Under the pieces are notes generated by a model. The model ran no database searches, was not told where the DNA came from, and saw only the letters and a list, made by a program, of their open reading frames with translations. DNA of 64,000 bases, taken from contig OY821520.1 of assembly GCA_963682025.1 (NCBI GenBank), positions 131,849,437 to 131,913,436 on the forward strand. The letters are read 5' to 3'. Numbering within the stretch: the first letter of the stretch is position 1; each line of letters begins with the position of its first letter. Shown here in pieces: positions 1-11,094 of the stretch. This DNA is from Cordilura impudica (Eukaryota; Arthropoda; Insecta; Diptera; Scathophagidae). The position numbers and the translations under genes were made by a program.

Positions 1-829
1 ATTTTGCAAGATTTGAGGTAATAGATAAAAGAATTGGTACTCCATCTTTTATTTCTTCCCCATTTCTTTTTAATTATTTATTTATAGTTCAATAGGAAGG
101 GTGAACTAAATATAAGGAATAAAAATAGTTTAACTAAATTTAATATATTTCATTATCTTTACGCAAACACGCAAATAAAATATTGACAATAGCTTTTATT
201 CCCGTGTGTGATTGCGTGTGTAAAAAGCGTGTACTGAAGATTGTATTTTTGTGTTTATTATTTTTTTTTTTCAAATTCTAGCTTTCTAGTGCTTTCCATT
301 CCATTAAGGCGAATAAAAAAAACACTATGTTCGGCACACTTTTGTTTATTTATCTATGCAAAAACGGGAACATATGTTTGTACAATGAATATAAATACTC
401 GTGTTATGCTGGTAATTGAATTATAATTAGATTTTATTTTGATTATATGCTAATTTATGTATAAAGACTAATTTAATTAAAAATACAAAATAGGCATAAT
501 TCTTTTTATTTTCATATAAATATATTTGCATTGGAAAAAAGAAACAAACTAAGTAGTATTAATTAAGAGAACTATAAACAACTGTGCGTTAATTGTGTAT
601 TTCATATTAATAGTTTTAGGTGAAACAAATTGTTGCGAAAATTATTTTTCCACTTTGTTTATGCGCCGGTTCAATGTGTTACGGTCTACCTAATACAGTA
701 GTAATATTTTTGAGTTGGCTTTGTAATCGTAACACATTGTGAGTGCCCAATAAATTCAGTAAGAAAATTTTAATATTTAACAAATATTGTATAAAAGCGA
801 TTTCTTAAGATCCCTTTTAGTTACCAACC
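1..829. other. AT-rich stretch without recognisable gene
   Basis: I see no coding signal, tandem repeat or element terminus here. The only longer open frames are short, low in complexity and lack any family motif. Confidence 0.6.
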
Positions 830-1140
830 GACGTTAACAAAAATATACCATTTGAAAGGTATTTCTTTGCAGATGTGCACCATATTTACAGATTTGCACC
901 ATCTGGTACATTTTATTGGAGTAAAATTCATTTAAAGTTGCTACTAACACATACAAAAAATTTATCGAATTGTGAGTTGGTTAAAATAGCATACCTTTAG
1001 GCCCTCCTTAAATTATTTATTACCAAACCCAGTTACATATATATTTTCTGTGTGTTCAATAAATATTTATAATGTAATTTAATTAATTTTAAAATTTTCT
1101 AGAATTGGGCACACGATTTTTAAGGGCTGGGCTCTGTTAG
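830..1140 (+). mobile_element. Degenerate non-autonomous Helitron
   Basis: The body matches the internal blocks of the better copies in this window: the ACCATTTGAAAGGTATTTCTTT block, the GTTGCTACTAACACATAC block and the block leading to the 3' end. The expected 3' hairpin has decayed to AAGGGCTGGGCTCTGTTAG, and the terminal CTAG reads TTAG. The 5' TCTATAATATTAATAGG terminus is not recognisable, so the start is approximate. It is one of the oldest copies in the window by eye. Confidence 0.6.
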
Positions 1141-1394
1141 TAATAATAGAATGTTCTTAAATATGTTTTCATCATATGCATACTCCTTTTTGGGTCACTA
1201 AAGTTTCATTTAGATGGGGCTCTTTTATTACAGTGTGAGCTAAACAAATTTCAGATAATTAACTTTTTAAAAATTGGGTGAAATCGGTGCACGTTTTTCT
1301 TTCTATGAAATCAAACAAAATTGAACTAACATGATTATTACAAGTATCTTGAGTAAATTATAGTTTGCAAGTTTATCATATTCATTAATTATAA

Positions 1395-1772
1395 CTAGCA
1401 TATTACTGCCCTCGAAATTCGAATGCAAATTCTATGAAATTTTAGTATTTCATTAAATAAAGACCCTAAAAGTATGCTAATCAATTATAGCCAATTCACA
1501 AATCAACACAAAAAACAAACTCATTTTTATTACAAACATATTAACAAATTTAATAAACACACACATAGCATTGTATAATTTTAAGTATGTGTTAGTAGCA
1601 ACTTTAAATGCAATTTACTCAAAATACAAGAAAAAATTAATAAATCTCTAAATCTGCAAAACGGCTAAAAAGAAATACCTTTCAAATAGTAAACGTTTGG
1701 TCAACATCGGGACAAAACGGCAGAACAAAACATCAGTCACAAGAAATCGCCTAGCCTGTAAATATTCATAGA
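1395..1772 (-). mobile_element. Non-autonomous Helitron, reverse orientation
   Basis: Read on the minus strand, it starts with TCTATGAATATT at 1772 and runs through the family blocks GGCTAGGCGATTTCTTGTGA and GTTGCTACTAACACATAC. It ends with a hairpin around GAATTTCGAGGGC and the terminal CTAG at 1395-1398. This is the Helitron pattern: no TIRs, 5' TC, a short 3' palindrome and CTRR. It encodes nothing, so an autonomous Helitron must have moved it. Confidence 0.8.
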
Positions 1773-1800
1773 TTACTCGTATGACAGCTTCTCTAAAATC

Positions 1801-1989
1801 TGTCGGGAGACTTGCGCGTGTGTGATATTTTGTGTATATTTCGGGAATACATATATAAGTGATGCTACTAAATAAGATCTTGATCTCGTTCCTATATTAT
1901 ATTTAAATTTTAAGTAATAAATGCCTTTTGGAGGACCCCATGGTTGAGACCGGCTCCTGCTTTCTTATTTTTATGATACCTGTCCGACA
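1801..1989 (+). mobile_element. Possible solo LTR
   Basis: The segment begins TGTCGGGAGA and ends TGTCCGACA, giving TG...CA ends within a short imperfect inverted repeat. Between them lie a TATATAAG box near 1851 and AATAAA at 1917-1922, in the promoter-to-polyadenylation order of an LTR. No flanking 4-6 bp target duplication is visible and no internal retroelement sequence adjoins it, so this could be chance. If real, it is a short LTR left by recombination. Confidence 0.35.
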
Positions 1990-2681
1990 GTTGAAGATTT
2001 TTTAATAAAATTAATGAATATATATTTCAGAGTTGGTATAAGAAAACATGTTTATCTTTTACAATATTTCACTTTTCGTACAATATCTGTTTCATTTTAC
2101 TTAAAGTTAAGTATTTTATACAATTTTCAGATGGTGTTGTATATTTACGGCTGAATTCTTTGTTTATTTTCTTTATGAATTAACGCATTACTTACTAATG
2201 TCGACCCATTAGTAATTATCATAATTATTTGGAAAATTAAAATTTTTGTGCTTCCTTATGTTGGCGTGAATTCATCTGTATAATGTATATTTTGTTGAAA
2301 TTATCACCCTTGAAATTATTTTATACGAACATTAACACAAGTATTGTGAAATGTACTAAATAATTATCATGTTTGCTCTACACAAATGTATTATTTGTTT
2401 TTTGTTTTTTTAGTATAACGTCACAAAGATAACTGAAAATTCCACTTTGCTAGAAATTATAGACTTGCTTTAGAATTGTTTTTAATCCCTAACTTATAAA
2501 GCTAGAAAGATGAAATATTAGTGTGAGCTATTATATATTTAAGTCGTCAATACAAATTGTTTTCGGAAGAATTTCGAAATGGATAAACTTTTTAATGAAC
2601 ATCGTCGTTTTGTCTCAATTTTATATAAAAAAAAAATTCATAAAATTTCCAAGATCCTCCTCTTTCGTGTTGCGTCCATAG
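1990..2681. other. AT-rich stretch without recognisable gene
   Basis: No coding, tandem-repeat or terminal-repeat signal was found between the possible LTR and the next Helitron. Confidence 0.5.
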
Positions 2682-3134
2682 TCTAAAATATTAATAGGTA
2701 AGGCGATTCTTTGTGACATCATCTAAACTCTCAGTCAGCAACTGATTTTGACAAAAAATATACCATTTGAAAGGTATTTATTTAGAAATGTGCACCATGT
2801 TTTTTAAAATTAAAATTTGGTCAATGTTTGGTTCATTTAAACTTGCTACTAATAACTACATACAAAAAAAACAAATTTAAGCTATATAATGCTGTGTGTG
2901 CTTTTAGTAAATACGTTAGTTTGAACTGTGAATTGACTAAAATTTATTAGCATACCTTTAGGCTCTTATAAAATTATTTATTAACAAAACCTTTTTTATA
3001 TCTTCTGCGTAAATTCACAATTTAATGAATTGTTGTATGAAAAAAAAATTTTTTTTAACCCTTTCTTCTTTTGCGGCATAATTTAAAACATAGAAGATAA
3101 TTGCACTCGAATTTCGAGTGCTGAGCTCTATTTG
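2682..3134 (+). mobile_element. Non-autonomous Helitron
   Basis: It starts TCTAAAATATTAATAGG and contains the ACCATTTGAAAGGTATTT and GAATTGACTAAAATTTATTAGCATACC blocks (variants of the family). The 3' hairpin GCACTCGAATTTCGAGTGC ends at about 3121. The last four bases have drifted from CTAG (TTTG or TTGT), so the end is accurate only to a few bases. Confidence 0.75.
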
Positions 3135-3575
3135 TAATAATAAATAGTCTGTTTGAAAACACAGTGTAGTTATGAATTTTAGAAATATGTGATTTCTTCT
3201 TCTCTACCACGCACTATTGAAACAAAATCAAAATTTGCATTATCAATTACAGTATTAATTGCAGTATGTCTGAAAAAATGACGTCAAATTTAACATATTA
3301 TTAACATTTCGCTTCAAAGAACATCTCTAATGTAAGTAAAAAGTACAATATGTAGAATATATAATCCATACATCATATATGGCAACTCTTACGAAAGTGA
3401 GAGTAGTGGAAATTAAAAGTGTAAATACATACATATTCAAAAATTCAAAAATAACTTCTGTGGATTAATACGAAGTAAAATCTAACAAACTAATAAATAG
3501 TTATGTTCTTCACTAATTCGCTGATTCGCTGATTGTATGATGCTGTGCATATATTTTTATTTTAATCATACTATG
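3135..3575. other. AT-rich stretch without recognisable gene
   Basis: I see nothing supportable here. It contains the weakly palindromic and microsatellite-like short tracts usual for this base composition. Confidence 0.45.
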
Positions 3576-4000
3576 CAAATCGCATAATTACATCATTCCA
3601 AGATTGGAGAAAGATAAAAACGCAAAATTGAAAAAACGCAAGATAGCACAATCTTAATAACACAAATTTTTTAAATTTCAAATATGCAAAAATCCCAAAA
3701 AAAAGCAAAAACGTAAGAACTAAAACTCGCAAAACTGGAAAACCGCAAAAACGGCAAATGGTAAAATAGCAAAATCTCAAAAAAGGTAATTAGCAAAAAC
3801 GCAAATTCTTAAAAACTTAAAAAAAAAAAAATAATTAAATTTGCAAAAACGCAAGACAATGCAAAATTGCAATATCTATAAAATAGCAAAATCGCAAGAA
3901 CGTAAATTTGCAAAAACTAGATATCTAAAAAATGCAAAATCGACCGAAAAGTTAGAAAACTGGAGAACCAAAAAAAAAAAAAATTATTCCGTATATTTAG
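3576..4000. repeat. Degenerate A-rich minisatellite (GCAAAAACGCAAAAT-type)
   Basis: Units of about 8-17 bp rich in GCAAAA, CGCAA and AAATAGCAAAATCGC repeat with heavy divergence. The short open frames on both strands come from the repeat and have no family features. The complement of this motif resembles the GGCGATTTTTG array at 37917-38215, so the two may share an origin. Confidence 0.6.
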
Positions 4001-4225
4001 GAAATCTATATAACAATACGTGAAGCTAAATTTTTAGTTCCCTTTTTAAACAATATGCGGGCATGGAGGAGTGTGGAAAATGGCATAGTTATAGTTCATA
4101 TGGAGGAGAAGCTGAGAATGAAAAAATTTATGTTTAATCTGTCTGAAAAATATATTAAATTAAATTAAATAAAATATTTATAATAATTCGTTACACCCTG
4201 TTACTGCGAATGATTTAAGTTATAT

Positions 4226-4406
4226 ATCAGACGCTCTGTGTTGAATTGTGAATTGCTAAAATTGATTAACATATCTTTAGGCTCATTTAAATATTCATAA
4301 ATTTTATATATATATATTTTAAAAAAACATTGGATGAAAAAAATTTTATGAAAACATTATATTTCCTAGAATTTGCACTCGAATTTCGAGTGCTGGGCTA
4401 TACTAG
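4226..4406 (+). mobile_element. 3' fragment of a non-autonomous Helitron
   Basis: Only the 3' third remains: the GAATTGTGAATTGCTAAAATTGATTAAC block, an AT-rich stretch, the perfect hairpin GCACTCGAATTTCGAGTGC and the terminal CTAG at 4403-4406 followed by T. The 5' part is missing. Confidence 0.7.
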
Positions 4407-4418
4407 TTCTATTAAATA

Positions 4419-5639
4419 ACACTGTGGAACAAATTCAGGTTAGTAAAAGTTAAGTCGATTCTGAGAGTGAGGGGTGAAAAGAGAGGCTAAATTACAAGAC
4501 CCGTATCGCGGCGTTTGTTTATGTTAGTTCGAATTTTTTTTTAATCGACCTTCGAACTTTGCAGTCAAATGTCGATTTTCAGCATATTGTTTAGATGGTT
4601 TTTTGGCTATCACTCGTCGACTAATTGATATTTTTTCAATCTGTAAAAGCCAAATTATTGCTAGAGACCTGTGCAACATTCAAAATTGAAAAATTTTTGT
4701 GGTGCTATGAAACGTCCACTTGCTATGAAACGCCCACAAACGTTACGAAAATGGTCCATTTTACATTTTGGTTCCGACATTTTTAATACAATATATATTA
4801 TACAATGTTTTTTTTTTGTTATTTTTATGAAACCGATGATGCACTCAACTTAAATCACTCACAAAATGAAATTAGTTCCAAAAAAATTAATAGCGAATTT
4901 TATCACGACCGAGCGAAAATTAAAAGACTTCAGCTTCGGCTGAGTTTCGAGTCTTAACTGAATCTTCATTTTTGAAATTAGTTGGCTTGTACGAAATAAA
5001 AAAAAAATCGCTACCTGTGCGGTGGTTGAAAACAAAAAAGTTGTTTTACTAATTCCTAATTCTTGGAACTTCCCTTTTTAATTACTTCTATCTAAATCGA
5101 ATTAATCAAATTATCGACTAAGACCATTTTCTTTTCAAATGAAATTTATTGAAGAAACTGAGAAGCATATTATAGATCAAACAGAAAGCAAAAAAGACTT
5201 AGTTTTATCGACTAAGACCATTTTCTTTTCAAATGAAATTTATTGAAGAAACTGAGAAGCATATTATAGATCAAACAGAAAGCAAAAAAGACTTAGTTTT
5301 GTGGAAAATATTTTCAAAAAGCATGAAAAAAACATAATTTTTCCATCATTTTGCTTCATAAGCACCACAAAAATTTTCTAATTTTAAATGTTGCACAGGG
5401 CTCTAGCAATAATTTGGCTTTTACAGATTGAAAAAAAATCAATTAGTCGACGAGTTATAGCCAAAAAACCGTATGCTGAAATTCGGCTTTTAACTGCAAT
5501 GTTGGAAGGTCGATTAAAAAAAAATTCGAACTAACATAAACAAACGCCGCGATACGGGTCTTCTAATTAAGCCTCTATTTTCACCCCTCACTCTCAGAAT
5601 CGACCTAACTTTTACTAACCTGAATTTGTTCCACAGTGT
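4419..5639. mobile_element. TIR transposon (non-autonomous) with ~280-bp inverted ends, TA duplication
   Basis: The ends are long inverted repeats. The left end begins ACACTGTGGAACAAATTCAG and continues through CGTATCGCGGCGTTTGTTTATG to GTGGTGCTATGAAAC, and the right end is its near-exact complement from about 5350 to 5639. TA flanks both ends (4417-4418 and 5640-5641), which fits a TA-inserting (Tc1/mariner-like) element. There is no transposase, and the interior holds a 94-bp tandem duplication. The next element to the right begins immediately at the duplicated TA. The superfamily assignment rests only on the target dinucleotide. Confidence 0.7.
5113..5300. repeat. Identical 94-bp tandem duplication
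   Basis: Bases 5113-5206 and 5207-5300 are identical by eye over 94 positions, starting ATCGACTAAGACCATTTTC. It lies inside the TIR element 4419-5639. Full identity amid diverged repeats implies a very recent event or an assembly artefact. Confidence 0.9.
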
Positions 5640-5641
5640 TA

Positions 5642-6818
5642 TTATACCCTATACCACTATGTGGTTTGGTTATAATGACTTTGAGCTGCTGTTTGTAACT
5701 ACCAAAAATATTTAACCTAGGCCCATATTTTATTATACCGATCGACTCAGAATAACTTTCTGAGAATAACTTTCTGAGTCGATTTAGCGATGTCCGTCCG
5801 TCCGTCCGTCCGTCTGTGTGTCCATGTAAACCTTGTAATCAAACTATAGGGCGCAAATATGAATATATTTTGATGAAATTTGGTATGTAAGCTTTCATCG
5901 GCCATGGGATGAACGCTATTGAAATTGGTGAGAAGCGGTCCATGTTCAGACCTAGCCCCCATACAAATTACCCCTATGAAATCGACATAAATTGCCATAA
6001 GATCCAAATTATCATATAGATCTTACTCAAATTGGGTTTGTATGCGTTTATTACATCCATGAATGAGTAGTCTAAAAATGGTACCTGGGACAACTCTTAG
6101 TCATAGGTAATGAACTAACGTCAGAAAGTTGTCGATTTGACACAAGTGTCAGGAAAAGTGGGTTTGTATGTGTTTATTATATCCATTAATCAGTAGTCCA
6201 AAAATAATCCCTATAGGACAATTCCTAGTTATACGCCCCATATAGAGCTGCTTCCCGATCTTCACTTAAATCTATAAAAAAACAAAAATATTGCACAGAT
6301 TTTTCTCAAATTTGGTTTTGTATATATTTTTTTTCTGAGTATAAGTGACTTTACCAAATATGGTCAAGATCGGCCCATTTTTGACCTGGGGCCAAGTAAC
6401 CGCATTCTTTATCGACATTTTTAGATCGAAATAATTTTTTTATTTCCCAATAGAATAAGAATTAAGAATAATTTTTCTTTCTCACAGTTGAAGAATTATG
6501 GCCTCTGGTTAAGGAGAAAAGCGAATCGTGGTCGAGCGTTAGTCCGTCTTCTTCAAATAAATAACCAAGATATGGAATTTCGATTGATTTTAGTCGATAT
6601 CGAATGGCGTGGTTTGCCCCCTGATCCACTTATAAATAGAGCACCCGATATGAACTTTTTCATATCTGCAGCAATAAAAATTAATAACGATGTCACTATA
6701 ATATGGTTTATGCATATTTTCTATATCCAATTAGTTGGACCGAAAAGATAGGGTCTCTAAACCATGGTATAGGGTATCGTATAGTAGGTCTAGACCGACT
6801 ATAATTTTCTTACTTGTT
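5642..6818 (+). mobile_element. mini-me/DINE-1-like element (non-autonomous Helentron type), family A
   Basis: It starts TTATACCCTATACCACTATG and contains a (GTCC)n/(GTCY)n tract with the block GTGTCCATGTAAACCTTGTA. It ends in the hairpin GGTCTAGACCGACTATA followed by TTTTCTTACTTGTTT. That layout (GTCY proto-microsatellite, 3' stem-loop, CTTGTTT end) is typical of dipteran mini-me/DINE-1 repeats, which are non-coding relatives of Helentrons. The copy is longer than its siblings (about 780 bp) because of an inserted segment at about 6391-6625. Confidence 0.8.
6391..6625 (+). other. Foreign insert inside the mini-me/DINE-1 copy (possible captured fragment)
   Basis: Compared with sibling copies, about 235 bp are extra between TTTTTGACCT and ATAGAGCACCCGATATG. 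The insert is less AT-rich in its second half. It contains two acceptor-like tracts (TTTTTTTATTTCCCAATAG and TTTTTCTTTCTCACAG), and the frame after the second stays open into the element. I recognise no protein family in it. Capture of host sequence is known for Helitron-class elements, but here it is inference. Confidence 0.4.
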
Positions 6819-7591
6819 TATATTTATTTTTTTTAAGAATATTTTCTTTTTTATCTTCGCTGTACCACATTGTTTTCGGATGTAGTCGATTTTTGTATTC
6901 TCAGTCGAAAATGTGTTTACACTGTTTATTGAGTTTATTTATATTTCGGCGTTATTATGTTTATTTGAAAAACTCTTTTACATTTAATGCGCTATTTGGG
7001 GCAATGGGTGGGTATAATTAAAATGAATTAAATGCTTAGATTGTTACCATATTCAAATTATATTTTTAATGATGCTTTTATTTCACTTAGCAAGTTCTAC
7101 CAAACGATTCGATTAAATTTATGTCCGCGTTAAGTGCTTTATAAACAAGTGGGCAATGTAAAAATAATTCTATTACTTGTTATTTCATGTTTGTGTTTCT
7201 GTTTCGTTTTGTTATTTTGGCCTGTAACGAAAAGAAATTTTTCTGGGAAATATTTCACTTTAATATTTTCCAAATGTGTGTTAATAATCGTGTGAAACCA
7301 CCCACACTGAAGGCATTATATATGGGCATTTTTGTAATAATTATGTATTGTAGCGAAATTTTTTTGATTTTGGTTATAAATATTTTGAACAATAGAGATT
7401 GTAAATGGGAAATATAAATTTTATCAGCAAACGGAGGCAAATTATTCGATTGCAGCTGTTTCATATTATTTTAGTCAAACTCCCAATTTATGTTCTTTAA
7501 GGAACCTCCGATTGATCCGCGGTGTGAAGCTAGGATAACTCAGCTGATCAGAGTCCTTAAATTTTTTGATTATATACATATTTATTTATTT
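6819..7591. other. AT-rich stretch without recognisable gene
   Basis: Short open frames occur (for example around 7187-7417 on plus and its antisense), but they show no family motif, codon bias or splice structure I can support. Confidence 0.45.
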
Positions 7592-7711
7592 ATACCCTGT
7601 TTCAGTAACACAATTCGTCACAGGCTAACGAAAATTTGTGTGAATTTTGTTTTTGCTCTTCATACAAATTTTCGTTCGTCTGTGACGAATTGTGTTATGG
7701 AAACAGGGTAT
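7592..7711. mobile_element. 120-bp near-perfect hairpin element
   Basis: The two 48-nt arms match at about 44 positions around a 24-nt loop. The left arm begins ATACCCTGTTTC and contains TAACACAATTCGTCACAG. The right arm is its complement and ends GAAACAGGGTAT. It is most likely a palindromic MITE. If transcribed, it would fold into a single long hairpin. The target duplication is unclear because the flanks are simple TTTA sequence. Confidence 0.8.
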
Positions 7712-8485
7712 TAATACACTGTGGTAAAACGATGTTACAATTATGGAATGTTGTTTCTGGTTTCGCGGGTGTTGATGGTTGCCGGTGTTGCGGGTAGTGT
7801 TTTCCGTAACCTAGCGACCCTATGCTCATGTAATCCAACAGATTGTAGGGAAGTAAACCGGCCCTAATTTTTTATCGAATGTGGGTTAGCCCCTCAGCTG
7901 ATCCAAGGATGAGTGCAATTCCCTCATCTTGTAAATACAGTGAGTGGCAATACAATGAAAACTTTTAATATAATATCTTTCTGGCGACGATTTAAAAACA
8001 AAATCCTAAGAAACGTTGTAAGCGCGCCCGTATATGTCAGATAAGACGATATTCATCGAGATCATAGAGAAAAGCCGCTGAAGCAATAAAAAATGTTGCA
8101 ACAAATAATGCGAATATACCAAAACACCATAATGCACATGATCTAGTGACTAATACTGTATAAAGTTAAATTAGTTATGGAAACGATTTATTTGTTAACT
8201 TAAGCTAGGTGTAATTTAATGAGATTTACACTTTTTTTCTATTAAATAAAACATAAGAAAAATCTTTCGGCGACTTGAACGGTCAATACCAAAAAATTGG
8301 ATCACAAAATTTTAATATTTGTATGTTTTATTTATTTCAAAAGAGATATATATATACATAACTATATATTAGTACGTTTTCCAACCACTTTCCATTGGAG
8401 GAGAAGTGCAGAATGATCAAATTTATGTACAATATGTGTTAAAAATATATTCAATGAAATAAAGTAAAGTATTTATAACAAATAA
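7712..8485. other. Unassigned, locally less AT-rich stretch
   Basis: 7750-7930 is richer in GC than its surroundings (GTTGCCGGTGTTGCGGGTAG, then two CAGCTGATC motifs at about 7540 and 7895) and may be part of an old element. I cannot assign it. The rest is AT-rich with no supported feature. Confidence 0.35.
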
Positions 8486-8537
8486 GTTTATAAGAGCCTA
8501 AAGTTATGTTAATAAATTTTAGCCAATTCACAATTAA
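8486..8537 (-). mobile_element. Short reverse Helitron fragment
   Basis: It matches the complement of the family block GAATTGGCTAAAATTTATTA...CTTTAGGCTC and abuts the next full copy. Both ends are truncated. Confidence 0.5.
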
Positions 8538-8548
8538 TCGCCTGTTCA

Positions 8549-8924
8549 TCTATAATATTAATAGGCTTGGCGATTTCTTGTGACCGATATTTTGTTCTAC
8601 CGTTTTATCCCGATTTTGACCAAACGTTTACTATTTGAAAGGTATTTCTTTTTAGCCGTTTTGCAGATTTAGAGATTTTTTAATTTTTTCTTCTATTTTG
8701 AGTAAATTGCATTTAAAGTTGCTACTAACACATACATAAAATTATACAATGCTATGTGTGTGTTTATTAAATTTGTTAATATGTTTGTAATTAAAATGAG
8801 TTTGTTTTTGTGTTGATTTGTGAATTGGCTATAATTGATTAGCATACTTTTAGGGTCTTTATTTAATGAAAAAATAAAATTTCCTAGAATTTGCGCTAGA
8901 ATTTCGAGGGCTGGAATCTGCTAG
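8549..8924 (+). mobile_element. Complete non-autonomous Helitron
   Basis: It runs from TCTATAATATTAATAGGC (preceded by A) through CGATTTCTTGTGACCGAT, AAAGTTGCTACTAACACATA and TTGTGAATTGGCTATAATTG to the hairpin and terminal CTAG at 8921-8924 (followed by T). Insertion between A and T without duplication is the Helitron hallmark. There is no coding capacity. This is a good reference copy for the family here. Confidence 0.9.
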
Positions 8925-11090
8925 TATCATATTAAATGTAAATATGTTATGTGAAGCTGTTAGTAATTACGAACCTAATTGCTCAAATATAGTTGATAAT
9001 ATACAATGTCAATCATCTCATTAAAGAAATAATAATTGGTTATTTTTTAAGTTTTAACGATTTGTTTATTTCATTTATTAAATTTTACTAAAACTCAAAT
9101 TTTTTCCATATGGTCGATCGAAACTATAATTTAGTTCTTTAGATCGAATACTGTTCTGTTCAAAGACCCGCCGTGCGTATTACTTACAAGTATCAAAAAT
9201 TACCAAATAATTAATATTACTCATACGACATTTCTGCTTATTTTCTAAATAATGAAATATTGATGAAGGCTGATATGCCAGAAATCGATGTGATCAAGAA
9301 TACAGAGCAGTTGTGATTTAAAGAAATATATACTTTCTTCTTTTCTACCACGCACCGTTAAAAACAAAATTAAAATTTGCATAATAATTATAACATTAAT
9401 TGCAAACTGTCCGAAATAATGACGTTAAATCTAAGAAATTGTATTGTTACTACTTATAAGATTATCCAAATAACTTCCTAAGTGAAACAAATTCCGCACA
9501 GCTGTTAAAGTTAAATGACCTTGATTCGTCAAATTAATTTTTTATGCCTGACACATTGATCCAAATACATAAATTGAAATTCATGAAAATATATTCAAGA
9601 AAAAAAAAAAATAAATTTTGTAAAATAACAAAAATAATCTCATAAAAAAACACTACAGGTCTTGTTTGGTTTTAAATTCAAAAGCATAATATTGTGTTAC
9701 ACACAATTAGGCCAAGTTTTATTCTCAACTTAATATCAAAAAAAAAGAACAAATAAAAAAAAAAAAAAACAAAACATAACAATCAAATAGTCTCTCACCA
9801 GCACAATTATCAAAAATGTTGGCAAACCTTTAGAAATAATAAAAACCAAATTTTAAATTATTGCTGAAAGACAACACCAACCTGCCATCAGTTATTTGCA
9901 GCAACACAATACTGATTGGTTCACCACTTTTGAGTAATGAGGTCAATGTCTGGCATATTTATTTCGAATTTAACGAGAAGAAAATAAAAACTCCTACAGA
10001 TTTTAATAAAATAAAAAATTACCCGCAGCAGCAGCTAAACCTTTAAAAAAAAAATATGTAAGCTCTGTATCACCAGCAGTGTCTGCGACAGAAGAAGAAG
10101 CAGAAGTACGTACTTTAAAGTGTTGCGTAGTCTCAAACGAACAGTCACATTACTTAGATGAGTAGCTGTTGAAAATAATTGAAATATATCTTTGGACTGT
10201 CAAATTTTTCACAAGTTGTATTAAATAAATAAAAATTTTTCTCGCCCCTTTTTTTTAATGGATAAGTGTTTGGGTGTTACAAAAAAATAATGAATTTATT
10301 AAAGAAAATAGTAGCGGTATAACTTTAGAAACAGAACAATTGAATTTCAAATAAATAGCGTTTTATATAAAAATCGTTTAACGTTAGTTTGTTGCCCTTC
10401 TTTTTCAATCTGTTAGAAATGAATAACTTAAATACTTAATAATCGCTTCAATTTCTTTATTTCCCAAATATAGCTAGAAGACATAATTTGCGAATCCTCT
10501 TATATTAAAAAAAAAAAATTAAATAAATTAAAAAATAGAGAATAATTTACAAATAATACAAGACAGCAACTAGAAAATAACAATCAAAAGACGAAATGCA
10601 CATTATTTAAATCTAAAATAACACACAACTTTATTCAACCTAAAAACAAAAGCATACACTTGCTAGAAGAAGTGAAAATGAAAATTTTAAATATAAATAA
10701 AAATTATTGAATTGCAGACTTATTCACTGTCACCATTGGGATTGTTACTTATTCGTCAAAAACAAAAAAACTTACGAAGTGGTTTTTTCACAACGTATAA
10801 AACACAGTATGTTTACTTTAAGTGCAAAAAAAAAGTATTCGTAGATCTACTATTAGAGGAATGTCACGTATTATGCATCGCAGCACAGTGGCTGAAATTC
10901 TTTTTTCATTTGAACCGATCAAAATATTTAAATAATTTTTGATGTGTAAACATCTATACGCGCAGGGGGGTAAATTTCTATTTCAAAATACAATCGCAAA
11001 AACAGCGTAGCACATCGGTGTGAACTGAAGTGTAAATCGGTGTGACTTTATCTGATTGTATTTGTGAAAAAATTATGATATGTTCTTTTC
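8925..11090. other. Long AT-rich stretch, mostly without features
   Basis: No element ends were recognised. A possible coding remnant lies at 10013-10159 (listed separately). Poly(A) tracts near 9600, 9750 and 10510 and isolated short open frames such as 10712-10942 carry no recognisable motif. Confidence 0.45.
10013..10159 (+). pseudogene. Possible coding remnant, unknown protein
   Basis: A 48-codon plus-strand frame reads as ordinary protein (KLPAAAAKPLKKK... then ...SATEEEAEVRTLKCC) and ends in TAG. Its composition is unlike the surrounding AT-rich noise. There is no start codon, since the frame opens just after a stop at 10007, and I recognise no family. It could be a decayed exon or an element ORF. 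Confidence 0.25.
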
Positions 11091-11094
11091 TAAA

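Noticed and set aside
5747..6007. Recurring 60-90-codon frames in family A mini-me/DINE-1 copies (also 41605-41835, 50410-50619, 62191-62463)
   Set aside because: They recur because the DNA repeats. The frames break differently in each copy, include the GTCY tract and match no known protein, so the element is treated as non-coding.
10884..10890. CACAGTG, the RAG/Transib-type heptamer, as the left end of the Transib relic
   Set aside because: A single heptamer is expected by chance, no matching complement was found right of the transposase, and no 5-bp duplication is visible.
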